Made by a program: the position numbers and the translations under genes
Source of the DNA: an uncultured Clostridia bacterium
GTDB lineage: Bacteria; Bacillota; Clostridia; Christensenellales; CAG-138
Length of the DNA stretch: 8,835 nt
Assembly: GCA_937915925.1 (NCBI GenBank)
Contig: CALGGM010000065.1
Span: forward strand, 1 to 8,835
Direction of reading: 5' to 3'
Shown here: positions 1-6,046 of the stretch, piece after piece
Position numbering within the stretch: the stretch's first letter is position 1
Layout of the letters: each line of letters starts with the position of its first letter
Notes under the pieces: generated by a model
Databases searched by the model: none
Seen by the model: the letters and a program-made list of their open reading frames with translations, nothing else
What the model was told of the DNA's origin: nothing

Positions 1-394
1 GCTTGAGCTGGGGAGCAGCCTCGGTGGGAGCCTCAGTCGGAACCGGAGCCTCGGTGGGAGCTTCTGTGGGAGCCTCGGTGGGTTCCTCATCCTGCGCGTC
101 CGCCGGGGTCTGCTCGGACGGGAGCACGGCAGCGGGGGTCTGCTCCGCTTCGCCGCTCCGTTCGGGCGCGTCGGTACATGTGAACCCGTGCGCCGCGTGG
201 ACGCGCGCATAGTATTCGGTCATGCCCTTCCACCCCTTCGCGTCGTCGGTCAGCGCGAAGAACGCGCCTGCGCCAAGAAGCAGTGCGATGATGATGCAAA
301 GGATGATCACGAACACGTTGCCGGCGCGGCGTGCGCGGCGAACAGACGCCGTGTGCTGATAATCACAGGGATACGGAATGATTTTACGAGACAT
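1..394 (-). CDS. Single-pass membrane protein with Pro-Thr-Glu-Ala linker (partial, runs off left edge)
   Basis: This frame is open from ATG at 394 to the window edge (131 codons, no stop), so the C-terminal part is missing. A GGAGGT ribosome binding site at 402-407 sits 7 nt upstream. Residues 1-26 are short, basic and predicted cytoplasmic. Residues 27-48 form one strongly hydrophobic segment, and the rest should be extracellular. Residues 80-131 are a low-complexity linker rich in P, T, E and A, with EAPT units at about 104-126. Such linkers usually hold a distal domain away from the membrane, but that domain lies outside the window, so I cannot name a function. The start codon lies inside the end of the histidine kinase gene (11-nt overlap), which suggests translational coupling and a link to the two-component system. 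It could be a surface enzyme, a binding protein, or a target or accessory sensor of the kinase. Confidence 0.8.
   Translation of the reverse strand, partial: MSRKIIPYPCDYQHTASVRRARRAGNVFVIILCIIIALLLGAGAFFALTDDAKGWKGMTEYYARVHAAHGFTCTDAPERSGEAEQTPAAVLPSEQTPADAQDEEPTEAPTEAPTEAPVPTEAPTEAAPQLK
16..85 (-). repeat. Degenerate 12-bp tandem repeat encoding EAPT units
   Basis: On the minus strand the unit GAGGCTCCCACC recurs with small changes (for example GAAGCTCCCACA), interrupted once by a Val-Pro insertion. It encodes the Glu-Ala-Pro-Thr linker of the partial membrane protein. Repeat number may vary between strains through slippage, but every change by a whole unit keeps the reading frame. Confidence 0.75.
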
Positions 395-1841
395 TGCGTT
401 TACCTCCGTCGGATACTCGTTTCATAGCGCTTGCGCGCTCCAAAGTAAAGGTGAATTGCGTGCCGCGTCCGCGGGCGCTGCGCACGGTGATGGACTGTCC
501 GTGGCTCTCGATGATGCGCTTGACGATCGAAAGTCCGAGCCCGGAGCCCATTTGCGGCGCAGGCGTATGCGCCTTTTCAACCTTATAGAAGCGGTCGAAC
601 ACGTGCGGGACGTCCTCCTGCGGGATGCCGATGCCGTTGTCGCGCACCGTGACGTAGACGGTCTTTCGCATCGAATAGGTCGAAACCGCGATCGATCTGC
701 CCTTTGGCGAATACTTGATCGCGTTGTCGATGAGGTTCCTCAGCACCTGCCCGATCTGCGCCTGATCCGCAAGGACCGTGCACTGCTCCTGCGCAAACCG
801 AACCTCCATCTCCATTTCGTTTTCGACCAATCGCGCCTCGAACGTCAGAAGCGTTCTTCGGATCAGCTCGTTGACGTCGAACACCTCGAAGTTCAGCTGG
901 ATCGTGCCGGACTCGATGCGGGCAAGGTCAAGAAGGTCGTTCACGAGCGTCACCATGCGGCGCGTCTCGTTCAGCACGATCTCGATGTACTCGGGATAGT
1001 TTTCCGGCGGGATCGTGCCGTCCTGCATCGCTTCCAAAAAGCCCTTCATCGAGGTCAGCGGGCTTCGAAGCTCGTGGCTGACGTTCGCGACAAAGCTTCT
1101 TCTCGTCTCTTCGACTTCACGGAGCTGCTCCGCCATTTCGTTTAAGCTCTTGCCGAGCTGCGCCGCTTCGTCGCGTCCCTCGACCGGAATGCGGGTCGAG
1201 AAGTCTCCGCGCGAATAGCACTGCACGACATGGTTCATTTCGACGAACGGGTTGATGACGCGATAGGCGGTATAATACGAAACGACGCCGGAGCCGATCA
1301 ATGCGCCCGCGCTGATCAGCACCGTCCAAAGGATCATATCCCGAAGCGCCTCGCGGATCGGCGAAAGGTCTCCGGTTACCGTGATCAACCCGTCGTTCGG
1401 GTCGTCGGAAACCGTGCAGTACGCCGTCAGCACCGGAAAGCTGCCGCTCTTATAATAGCGCCGCATGACGTCGCCGAGCTGATTTGCGCCCGTCTCGATG
1501 CGCGCGTACGCGGTATCGGACAGCGGCTGCGCCGCGTATTCCTGCCATTTGGCGTCGGAATAATACGCGGTCACGTCGTCGTGCGTGCCGATGCGTTCCA
1601 CCAAAAGACCGTTGTCGGAAGCAAGATAGGTCAGGCGCCGTTCGGCGTCCGACGCTCCCGAAGCGATCGATTCGCGTGCGTTTTGCGCATACAAATTCAA
1701 CTGTGTTCCGTACTCCCCGACCCTTCCCGCGTACACGGTGATCGCAAGGACGGCGCCGATCAGAATGATCGCGGCGGCAACCGTCAGGCACTGCATCACC
1801 ATCAAACGCGAGAATACGGTACGGAACCGATTCTTACGCAT
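384..1841 (-). CDS. Membrane sensor histidine kinase (PhoR/ResE-like architecture)
   Basis: This 485-residue kinase has two membrane segments (about 15-37 and 168-189) bracketing an extracellular sensor region of about 130 residues that I do not recognise. A HAMP linker follows (about 190-243), then a HisKA domain with phospho-acceptor H256 in the motif SHELRSPL, then a HATPase domain. The ATPase shows an N-box (N373, in NLIDNAIKY), G1 (DNGIGI, 401-406), F-box (VFDRFYK, 414-420) and G2 (GSGLGLSIVK, 432-441), so it looks catalytically complete. It should autophosphorylate and pass phosphate to the response regulator encoded 8 nt upstream. The ribosome binding site before ATG 1841 is weak, so translation is probably coupled to the regulator gene. 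Its 3' end overlaps the start of the membrane-protein gene by 11 nt. The signal sensed is unknown. Confidence 0.95.
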   Translation of the reverse strand: MRKNRFRTVFSRLMVMQCLTVAAAIILIGAVLAITVYAGRVGEYGTQLNLYAQNARESIASGASDAERRLTYLASDNGLLVERIGTHDDVTAYYSDAKWQEYAAQPLSDTAYARIETGANQLGDVMRRYYKSGSFPVLTAYCTVSDDPNDGLITVTGDLSPIREALRDMILWTVLISAGALIGSGVVSYYTAYRVINPFVEMNHVVQCYSRGDFSTRIPVEGRDEAAQLGKSLNEMAEQLREVEETRRSFVANVSHELRSPLTSMKGFLEAMQDGTIPPENYPEYIEIVLNETRRMVTLVNDLLDLARIESGTIQLNFEVFDVNELIRRTLLTFEARLVENEMEMEVRFAQEQCTVLADQAQIGQVLRNLIDNAIKYSPKGRSIAVSTYSMRKTVYVTVRDNGIGIPQEDVPHVFDRFYKVEKAHTPAPQMGSGLGLSIVKRIIESHGQSITVRSARGRGTQFTFTLERASAMKRVSDGGKRNVS

Positions 1842-1849
1842 GGACCGAT

Positions 1850-2533
1850 TCAGCTGCGGACGTCGAATTTATACCCTACGCCCCAAACCGTGCGAAGCTG
1901 CCAGTTCTCGCGCTCGCCGAGCTTTTCGCGGATGCGCTTGACATGGACGTCGACCGTTCTGGAATCGCCGAAGAAATCGAAGCCCCAGACCTGCTCTAAA
2001 AGCTGCTCACGCGTAAACACGCGTCCGCTGTGCGAAGCGAGAAAGTACAGAAGCTCGATCTCCTTGGGCGGCATCTCGATCTGCTCGCCGTCGAGCACGA
2101 CCGAATAGTTCTCCAGCGAGACGGACAGGTCCGGCAGATTGATCGTGCGCTCGCTCTCCGCGCTCGGCGCAAAGCGGCGAAGCACCGCCTTGATGCGCGC
2201 GACAAGCTCATTGGAATCGAACGGCTTTGCGATATAATCGTCCGCGCCGAGCTCCAGACCTCTGACGCGCTCGCCCGTGTCGCCCTTTGCCGTCAGCATG
2301 ATGACCGGCGTCGCGCTCTCCTGACGGATCTCGTGCAGGATCGTCCAGCCGTCCTTTCCCGGGAGCATGACGTCGAGCACGACGAGCGTCGGCTTCGTGT
2401 TGCGGAACGCCTGCATCGCCTCGTAGCCGGTCGTGCAGGTCGCGACCTGGAAGCCCGCCTTTTTCAAATATAGTTCAATGATGGCAAGAATGTTTCTGTC
2501 GTCATCGATGACCAAAATCGTATTGTTATCCAT
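1850..2533 (-). CDS. OmpR/PhoB-family response regulator
   Basis: The protein has 227 residues when started at ATG 2533. An upstream in-frame TTG at 2548 is possible, but the ATG is preferred. A GGAGGT at 2538-2543 lies 4 nt before it, the receiver domain begins immediately (NTILVIDD), and the TTG would overlap the previous gene. The receiver domain (about 5-118) has acidic residues D10-D12, phospho-acceptor D54 (VVLDVMLPG), T81 and K103 (AKPF). The winged-helix domain (about 130-225) has the family pattern, with PPKEIELL, the recognition-helix region SRTVDVHVKRIREKL, and the C-terminal TVWGVGYKF. It is a DNA-binding transcription factor activated by phosphorylation, almost certainly by the adjacent kinase. 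It starts 11 nt after the DUF523 stop codon and is cotranscribed with it. Target genes are not evident from this window. Confidence 0.95.
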   Translation of the reverse strand: MDNNTILVIDDDRNILAIIELYLKKAGFQVATCTTGYEAMQAFRNTKPTLVVLDVMLPGKDGWTILHEIRQESATPVIMLTAKGDTGERVRGLELGADDYIAKPFDSNELVARIKAVLRRFAPSAESERTINLPDLSVSLENYSVVLDGEQIEMPPKEIELLYFLASHSGRVFTREQLLEQVWGFDFFGDSRTVDVHVKRIREKLGERENWQLRTVWGVGYKFDVRS

Positions 2534-2537
2534 TACT

Positions 2538-2543
2538 ACCTCC
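2538..2543 (-). promoter_or_regulatory. Ribosome binding site deciding the response-regulator start
   Basis: GGAGGT on the minus strand lies 4 nt before ATG 2533 and only 2 nt after the alternative TTG 2548. This supports the ATG as the true start. Confidence 0.75.
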
Positions 2544-2544
2544 G

Positions 2545-2955
2545 TCAATCTGTTACTGTAACCGTAATGCCGTTTTTCATGAGAAGCTCCGCGGTGACGC
2601 CGTTGCCTTCTATGAGCGTTCCCGAAAACGACCCGTCATAGATCATCCCACACCCGCAGGAGGGGCTTCGCGCCTTTAAGACGGCGCGATCGCATCCGTA
2701 CAGCTGCGCAAGACGAAGCGTCTCACTTGCGCCGCACGCATACGCATCGGTCGCATCCGTTCCGTCGCGCATACGCACCGTTCCGTCCGGCTGCCGCTCC
2801 GACGGCGTTCTCGGACACGGGAGCCCGCCGAGCATTTCGGGACAAACCGGAATCGCTTCGCCGCGTTTCATCATGGCGATCACGTCTTCATTCGGAACGG
2901 TTTTCCCGTCATACCTGCATCGGTATCCGGCAAGGCAAGCGCTGACGATAATCAT
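2545..2955 (-). CDS. DUF523 / TudS-like cysteine protein (putative Fe-S desulfidase)
   Basis: This 136-residue protein matches DUF523 along its whole length. It has SACLAG followed by CRYDG near the N-terminus (C7, C13), PVCPE with LGGLPCPR (C38, C47), and KARSPSCGCG (C100, C102) before IYDGSFSGTL. Some members of this family (TudS) are reported as thiouracil desulfidases that bind a [4Fe-4S] cluster through three cysteines. By position C7, C38 and C100 are the likely equivalents, which is an inference. The protein appears soluble and cytoplasmic. It is the first gene of the operon, with its own promoter, and its stop lies 11 nt before the response regulator. The start at ATG 2955 is supported by AAAGGT 8 nt upstream. 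Family assignment is confident, but substrate and enzymatic activity here are not shown. Confidence 0.9.
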   Translation of the reverse strand: MIIVSACLAGYRCRYDGKTVPNEDVIAMMKRGEAIPVCPEMLGGLPCPRTPSERQPDGTVRMRDGTDATDAYACGASETLRLAQLYGCDRAVLKARSPSCGCGMIYDGSFSGTLIEGNGVTAELLMKNGITVTVTD

Positions 2956-2983
2956 GGTATGTTACCTTTCTATAGTTAGGTTT

Positions 2984-3012
2984 ATATTAACATAACTTTT
3001 GATTTTTGTCTA
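2984..3012 (-). promoter_or_regulatory. Sigma-A-type promoter of the DUF523/two-component operon
   Basis: On the minus strand TAGACA (3012-3007) is followed after 17 bp by TAATAT (2989-2984), in a locally AT-rich stretch about 30-60 bp before the DUF523 start. The -35 box matches consensus at 5 of 6 positions and the -10 box at 4 of 6. It is the only good promoter seen before the four-gene operon. Confidence 0.6.
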
Positions 3013-3040
3013 TACTTTGTTCATAAAACAAACGCGCGGA

Positions 3041-3342
3041 AATTCGTGGGAGGTGGTGACGGACTACCCCTCAGTCATCTATCGGTGACAGCTCTCCTGA
3101 CAAGGGGAGCTCAAATCTAATTCGTAGGGGCGGATATCATCCGCCCGCTATGTTTCGCGCGGTTCAAGTGACAACCCTTCCGTCAAGGCTCCGCCTTGAC
3201 ACCTCCCCTTGCACAGGGGAGGCAAGGTACACGCTAACGGATCGTAGCGCAGCCAAAAGCCTTCCCCACCAAGGGGAAGCCTTTTTGTTATCGCGTCGTT
3301 TGATTGCCTAAATGATCTCCGTAGGGGCGATGATACAGGTCC
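3041..3342. repeat. Composite island of short hairpin repeats, no gene
   Basis: No credible gene lies between 2956 and 3438. This part is a string of short inverted repeats: 3090-3111 (AGCTCTCC/GGGGAGCT with one wobble), 3128-3146 (GGGCGGAT, 3-nt loop, ATCCGCCC), 3182-3200 (GTCAAGGC, 3-nt loop, GCCTTGAC), 3202-3222 (CCTCCCCT, 5-nt loop, AGGGGAGG) and 3255-3285. The word CGTAGGGGCG occurs twice (3123 and 3320), the second time in a broken copy. I recall similar modules as abundant intergenic repeats in gut Clostridia, but this was not checked. They look like non-coding MITE- or REP-like elements. Confidence 0.7.
3255..3286. terminator. Strong, bidirectional-looking hairpin
   Basis: AAAAGCCTTCCCC pairs with GGGGAAGCCTTTT around a 5-nt loop with one C-C mismatch. 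A run of T follows the stem on the plus strand (3282-3286) and a shorter one follows on the minus strand (3258-3255). It could act as an intrinsic terminator in either direction, or simply be one of the dispersed hairpin repeats of this island. Confidence 0.55.
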
Positions 3343-3374
3343 GGAAAACAAAGAAAGCTTTCCCGCGGGAAAGC
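3343..3374 (-). terminator. Intrinsic terminator of the glycosyltransferase gene
   Basis: On the minus strand the perfect 18-bp palindrome GCTTTCCCGCGGGAAAGC (3374-3357) is followed by TTTCTTTGTTTT. It lies about 65 nt after the glycosyltransferase stop codon, beyond the seven-base repeat, and is well placed to end that transcript. Confidence 0.75.
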
Positions 3375-3381
3375 CTCCTCT

Positions 3382-3437
3382 TCTCTTCACTCTTCTCTTT
3401 TCTCTCTTCACTGCGCCTTGCGCTCTGCGCTCTGCGC
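3382..3437 (-). repeat. Seven-base tandem repeat directly after the glycosyltransferase stop
   Basis: Read on the minus strand from 3437, eight consecutive heptamers follow one nucleotide after the TGA stop: GCGCAGA twice, then GCGCAAG, GCGCAGT, GAAGAGA, GAAAAGA, GAAGAGT and GAAGAGA. The period is strict although the sequence shifts from GCGC-type to purine-only units. Two of these heptamers recur in the array after the MarR gene at the other end of the window. Confidence 0.8.
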
Positions 3438-3438
3438 G

Positions 3439-4593
3439 TCACAGCGCATAGCGCTTCTTGCGCTCAATCAGCATTTCGTAACGCGCAAGCACGTCCTTTG
3501 CGATCGTGCTCCACGGGATCGGGATCGTCTCGCGCGCACGCGCGCCGACGTCCTTTGCGGTCTCTAAGGCACGCGCCATGCACGCGGCGATGTCCTCGGG
3601 CGTGTTCTTACAGAGGAATCCGTTGTCCCCATCCGTTACGCCCTCCGCGGCGCACGAGCCCTCGATGAGCAGGCTCGGCGTGCCTGCCGCTGCCGCTTCG
3701 CGCACGACGAGCCCCGCCGTGTCATAGAGCGACGGGAACACAAAAAGGTCCGCCCTTGCGTACAGCCCCTTCAGAAGATCGCGGTCGGCGAGGTGTCCGG
3801 TGAACACGACGTTGTCGGTCAGATGCAGCTGCTCCGTCATCTCCGAAAGCCGTTCCGAATCCGGTCCCTGTCCGACCGAGACGAGCTTGAAATCGGGGTT
3901 CGTCTTTTTATAGATCGCCGCCGCTTCGATGACGCTGTTCAGATTCTTCTTGAAGTTCTGCTGCCCGACAAACAGGAACACGTTCCCCGTTCCGAGCCCG
4001 AAGCGCTCCTCCGCCGCCTTCGCGTCGTCCGCGGTCGGGTACCAGAGGTTCGTGCCGTTCTGCATCACGACGATCTCGCCGCGATAGCCGTAGCCGCGCA
4101 GCACCTCGGCAGTCGCATCGTTGACGGTCCACACCTCGTCGCAATGGTTGAAGAACTGCACGACGCGCCAGACGACCGCCTTTGCGATCGCCTCGCTGTG
4201 CGTCTTCTGCAGAACGTCGTCGTAATACTTCGAGTGCAGCGTGGCGATCAGCGGAATATTGCGCTCGTGCGCGATGCGCGTCGCCTCGATCGCGGACACG
4301 AACGGCGTGTGCGCGTGAACGATATCAAACGGGATCGTGCTGAGATCGCGCTGAAAGCTGAGATCGATCGCGGGAACGCCGACGCTGTACGCCTCGTTCG
4401 GGATCGGCACGCTCGCGTAACGGATCACGGGAAAGCTCTCCGAGGCGTGCGCGTAGCGCTTGTCCGCGCTTCTCGGCGCGATATAATAGCAGGTCTGACC
4501 CGCCTTTGAAAGCTCCTCGGCATAGGAGCGGACCACCATTCCGACGCCGTCGATGTGCGGCGGGTAGCATTCACAGAATTCTCCGATGACCAT
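3439..4593 (-). CDS. GT4-type glycosyltransferase
   Basis: This 384-residue protein fits a two-domain GT-B glycosyltransferase of family GT4. The N-terminal Rossmann domain opens with a first strand and loop containing PHIDGVGMVVRS (about 12-23), the segment typical of GT4 acceptor domains, and includes DIVHAHTPF (90-98). The C-terminal domain has FLFVGQQNFKKN (207-217), the turn VGQGPDSERL and the nucleotide-sugar site around 287-313 (PSLYDTAGLVVREAAAAGTP). The usual E-X7-E pair appears as D291-X7-E299. No membrane span is visible, so it probably works in the cytoplasm or at the inner membrane face on a lipid or glycan acceptor. Diacylglycerol glucosyltransferases are one possible relative, but the substrate cannot be told. 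Start ATG 4593 has AAAAGGA 7 nt upstream. It has its own promoter and terminator, so it is probably monocistronic. Confidence 0.85.
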   Translation of the reverse strand: MVIGEFCECYPPHIDGVGMVVRSYAEELSKAGQTCYYIAPRSADKRYAHASESFPVIRYASVPIPNEAYSVGVPAIDLSFQRDLSTIPFDIVHAHTPFVSAIEATRIAHERNIPLIATLHSKYYDDVLQKTHSEAIAKAVVWRVVQFFNHCDEVWTVNDATAEVLRGYGYRGEIVVMQNGTNLWYPTADDAKAAEERFGLGTGNVFLFVGQQNFKKNLNSVIEAAAIYKKTNPDFKLVSVGQGPDSERLSEMTEQLHLTDNVVFTGHLADRDLLKGLYARADLFVFPSLYDTAGLVVREAAAAGTPSLLIEGSCAAEGVTDGDNGFLCKNTPEDIAACMARALETAKDVGARARETIPIPWSTIAKDVLARYEMLIERKKRYAL

Positions 4594-4601
4594 ATGTGCA
4601 T

Positions 4602-4693
4602 CCTTTTCTGAAATTTGTCTGAATTATAGCACGAATGATTTTGGATTTCCACCGTTTTGACAATCGTTCACAGAAAAGGCGCAATTCAGACAA
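4602..4693. promoter_or_regulatory. Cluster of four TTKTCTGA motifs around the glycosyltransferase promoter
   Basis: TTTTCTGA (4604-4611) and TTGTCTGA (4615-4622) lie on the plus strand 11 bp apart. TTGTCTGA (4693-4686) and TTTTCTGT (4677-4670) lie on the minus strand. This gives two crossed inverted repeats, CCTTTTCTG/CAGAAAAGG (4602-4610 with 4671-4679) and TTGTCTGAATT/AATTCAGACAA (4615-4625 with 4683-4693). One arm overlaps the -10 box and another covers the ribosome binding site. It may be an operator or an RNA structure. Confidence 0.4.
4623..4631 (-). promoter_or_regulatory. Extended -10 promoter of the glycosyltransferase gene
   Basis: On the minus strand TGCTATAAT is a perfect extended -10 element, about 30 nt before the start codon. 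No good -35 box lies at the usual distance, which is normal for extended -10 promoters. Confidence 0.6.
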
Positions 4694-4707
4694 GGTTCGA
4701 ATCCGCG

Positions 4708-5943
4708 TCAGTTTCGAACGACCTGAAAGAGATAGAACTTGAGATAATCCGTCTCCGGCACGTTCCAGAGGATCGGATGGTCCGGCGCCTGCTGCCGCTG
4801 CTCGATCTGGCGAAGCTGCACGCCCGCGTCGGAAGCGGCGCGCACGAGCATCTTTTCGAACAGCTCGGTCGGCATGAAATGGCTGCACGACGCGGTCGCA
4901 AAATACCCGCCCGGCGGCAAAAGCTTTAACGCCGCGGAGTTGATCTCGCGATAGCCGCGCTCGGCGCTCTGTACCGTCTTGCGCGATTTCGTAAACGCAG
5001 GCGGATCAAGGATGATGAGATCGTACGGCTTCTTACCCTCCTGAAGCATCTGCGTGAGAAGATCGAATACGTCCGCGGTGACAAACTCCATGCGATCGAT
5101 CAGTCCGTTTCGCTCGGCGTTCGCCCTTGCCATGGCGATCGCGGTTTCGGAAATGTCGACCGCCGTGACCTTTTTCGCGCCGCCCATCGCCGCGTTCAGC
5201 GCGAACGACCCCGTATGCGTGAAGCAGTCGAGCACGTTCCGGTCCTTTGCGATGCGCCGCACCGCAAGACGGTTGTACTTCTGATCGAGAAAGTACCCCG
5301 TCTTCTGCCCGTTCTCGACGTCGACGAGATACGAGATCCCGTTTTCGACGATCTCGGTCACGGCGCTGTCCGGCGTCGGCAGACCCGGTATCTCATACCA
5401 GCCCTTGCCCTGTTCGAGTCCCTCGAGCGCGCGGATCGCGACGTCGTTGCGCTCGTAGATCCCCTTGATCCCCGCGCCGTCGGCGTTCAGCACCTCGACG
5501 ATCAGCGGGAACAGGATCGGCTTGATCCGTTCGATCCCGACCGACAGCGTCTGTGCGACAAGGATATCGTTGAACCGATCGACCGTGAGCCCCGGAAACG
5601 CGTCCGCTTCACCGAAGATGACGCGGCACGCCGAGGCGTCCTCGCCCATGACCGTTTTGCGGTAGTCCCATGCGTACTGCACGCGGCGCTTCCAGAACGT
5701 CGCGTCGAACCGGTCGTTCGCGTTGCGTGAGACGAGACGGATGCGGATCTTGGAGCGCAGGCTCAGAAAGCCCGTCCCGAGGTACTTGCCCTTTTCGGAC
5801 ACCGCGTCGACCAGCGCGCCGTTTTCCGGCTCGTCCTCGACGGAGAGGACCTCCGCCTCATAGATCCACGGATGCCCGTTCTCGACCCAGCGCGTCCCCT
5901 TTTGCGTGACGGTGCATTTCGGAAAGTCCCGTTGTGTTTTCAT
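4708..5943 (-). CDS. rlmI: RlmI-like 23S rRNA (cytosine-5) methyltransferase (COG1092 family)
   Basis: The protein has 411 residues, close to the roughly 400 of RlmI. The N-terminal PUA-like RNA-binding domain (about 8-75) contains GHPWIYEAEV. A central region (about 80-205) carries FGEADAFPGLTVD, typical of the family. The C-terminal Rossmann methyltransferase domain has GQKTGYFLDQ (212-221), the SAM-binding loop VLDCFTHTGSFAL (237-249), AVDIS (261-265), DPPAFTKS (313-320) and ASCSH (351-355, with candidate catalytic C353). RlmI in E. coli makes m5C1962 in 23S rRNA. The family is clear, but the exact target base in this organism is inferred. Start ATG 5943 follows a GGGGA-type site. The gene has its own promoter and a terminator lies upstream, so it is probably transcribed alone or with some read-through into the glycosyltransferase. 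Confidence 0.88.
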   Translation of the reverse strand: MKTQRDFPKCTVTQKGTRWVENGHPWIYEAEVLSVEDEPENGALVDAVSEKGKYLGTGFLSLRSKIRIRLVSRNANDRFDATFWKRRVQYAWDYRKTVMGEDASACRVIFGEADAFPGLTVDRFNDILVAQTLSVGIERIKPILFPLIVEVLNADGAGIKGIYERNDVAIRALEGLEQGKGWYEIPGLPTPDSAVTEIVENGISYLVDVENGQKTGYFLDQKYNRLAVRRIAKDRNVLDCFTHTGSFALNAAMGGAKKVTAVDISETAIAMARANAERNGLIDRMEFVTADVFDLLTQMLQEGKKPYDLIILDPPAFTKSRKTVQSAERGYREINSAALKLLPPGGYFATASCSHFMPTELFEKMLVRAASDAGVQLRQIEQRQQAPDHPILWNVPETDYLKFYLFQVVRN

Positions 5944-5974
5944 ACCGTTCCCCTGCCTTCGTTGATTTCGGTTC

Positions 5975-5983
5975 AGTATAACA
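5975..5983 (-). promoter_or_regulatory. Extended -10 promoter of the methyltransferase gene
   Basis: On the minus strand TGTTATACT matches an extended -10 element (TGN plus TATACT), about 32 nt before the start codon. The -35 region is poor. It lies just after the terminator of the upstream hydrolase gene. Confidence 0.55.
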
Positions 5984-5989
5984 CATCCG

Positions 5990-6041
5990 CGCGCAAAAGA
6001 AAAGACCTCCCCCCGTTCGGGCGGGAGGAGGTACGGTCTTT
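5990..6041 (-). terminator. Intrinsic terminator of the hydrolase gene
   Basis: On the minus strand AAAGACC (6041-6035) pairs with GGTCTTT (6007-6001). The inner GC-rich arms CCTCC...CCCG and CGGGGGGAGG close around a small loop, and TCTTTTCTTTTG follows. It begins 5 nt after the hydrolase stop codon and separates that gene from the methyltransferase gene. Confidence 0.8.
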
Positions 6042-6046
6042 GATGC

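Noticed and set aside
3..212. Plus-strand frame with repeated Gly-Ala-Ser-Val units
   Set aside because: It is the complement of the EAPT linker repeat of the minus-strand membrane protein.
378..1145. Plus-strand open frame of 255 codons opposite the histidine kinase
   Set aside because: It is rich in Arg, His and Asp as expected for the antisense of a GC-rich gene, shows no domain, and lies wholly against a complete kinase.
1230..2108. Plus-strand open frame of 292 codons opposite kinase and regulator
   Set aside because: It spans two well-supported genes on the other strand and has antisense-type composition with no recognisable motif.
2534..2548. TTG start adding five residues to the response regulator
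   Set aside because: It would overlap the DUF523 stop, lacks a spaced ribosome binding site, and the ATG at 2533 has a good one.
3041..3342. CRISPR array or riboswitch
   Set aside because: The hairpins are different from each other, with no regular spacers and no recognisable riboswitch core before a start codon.
3148..3411. Minus-strand 87-codon frame in the intergenic gap
   Set aside because: It is made of translated hairpin and heptamer repeats, crosses the glycosyltransferase terminator, and has no supporting protein features.
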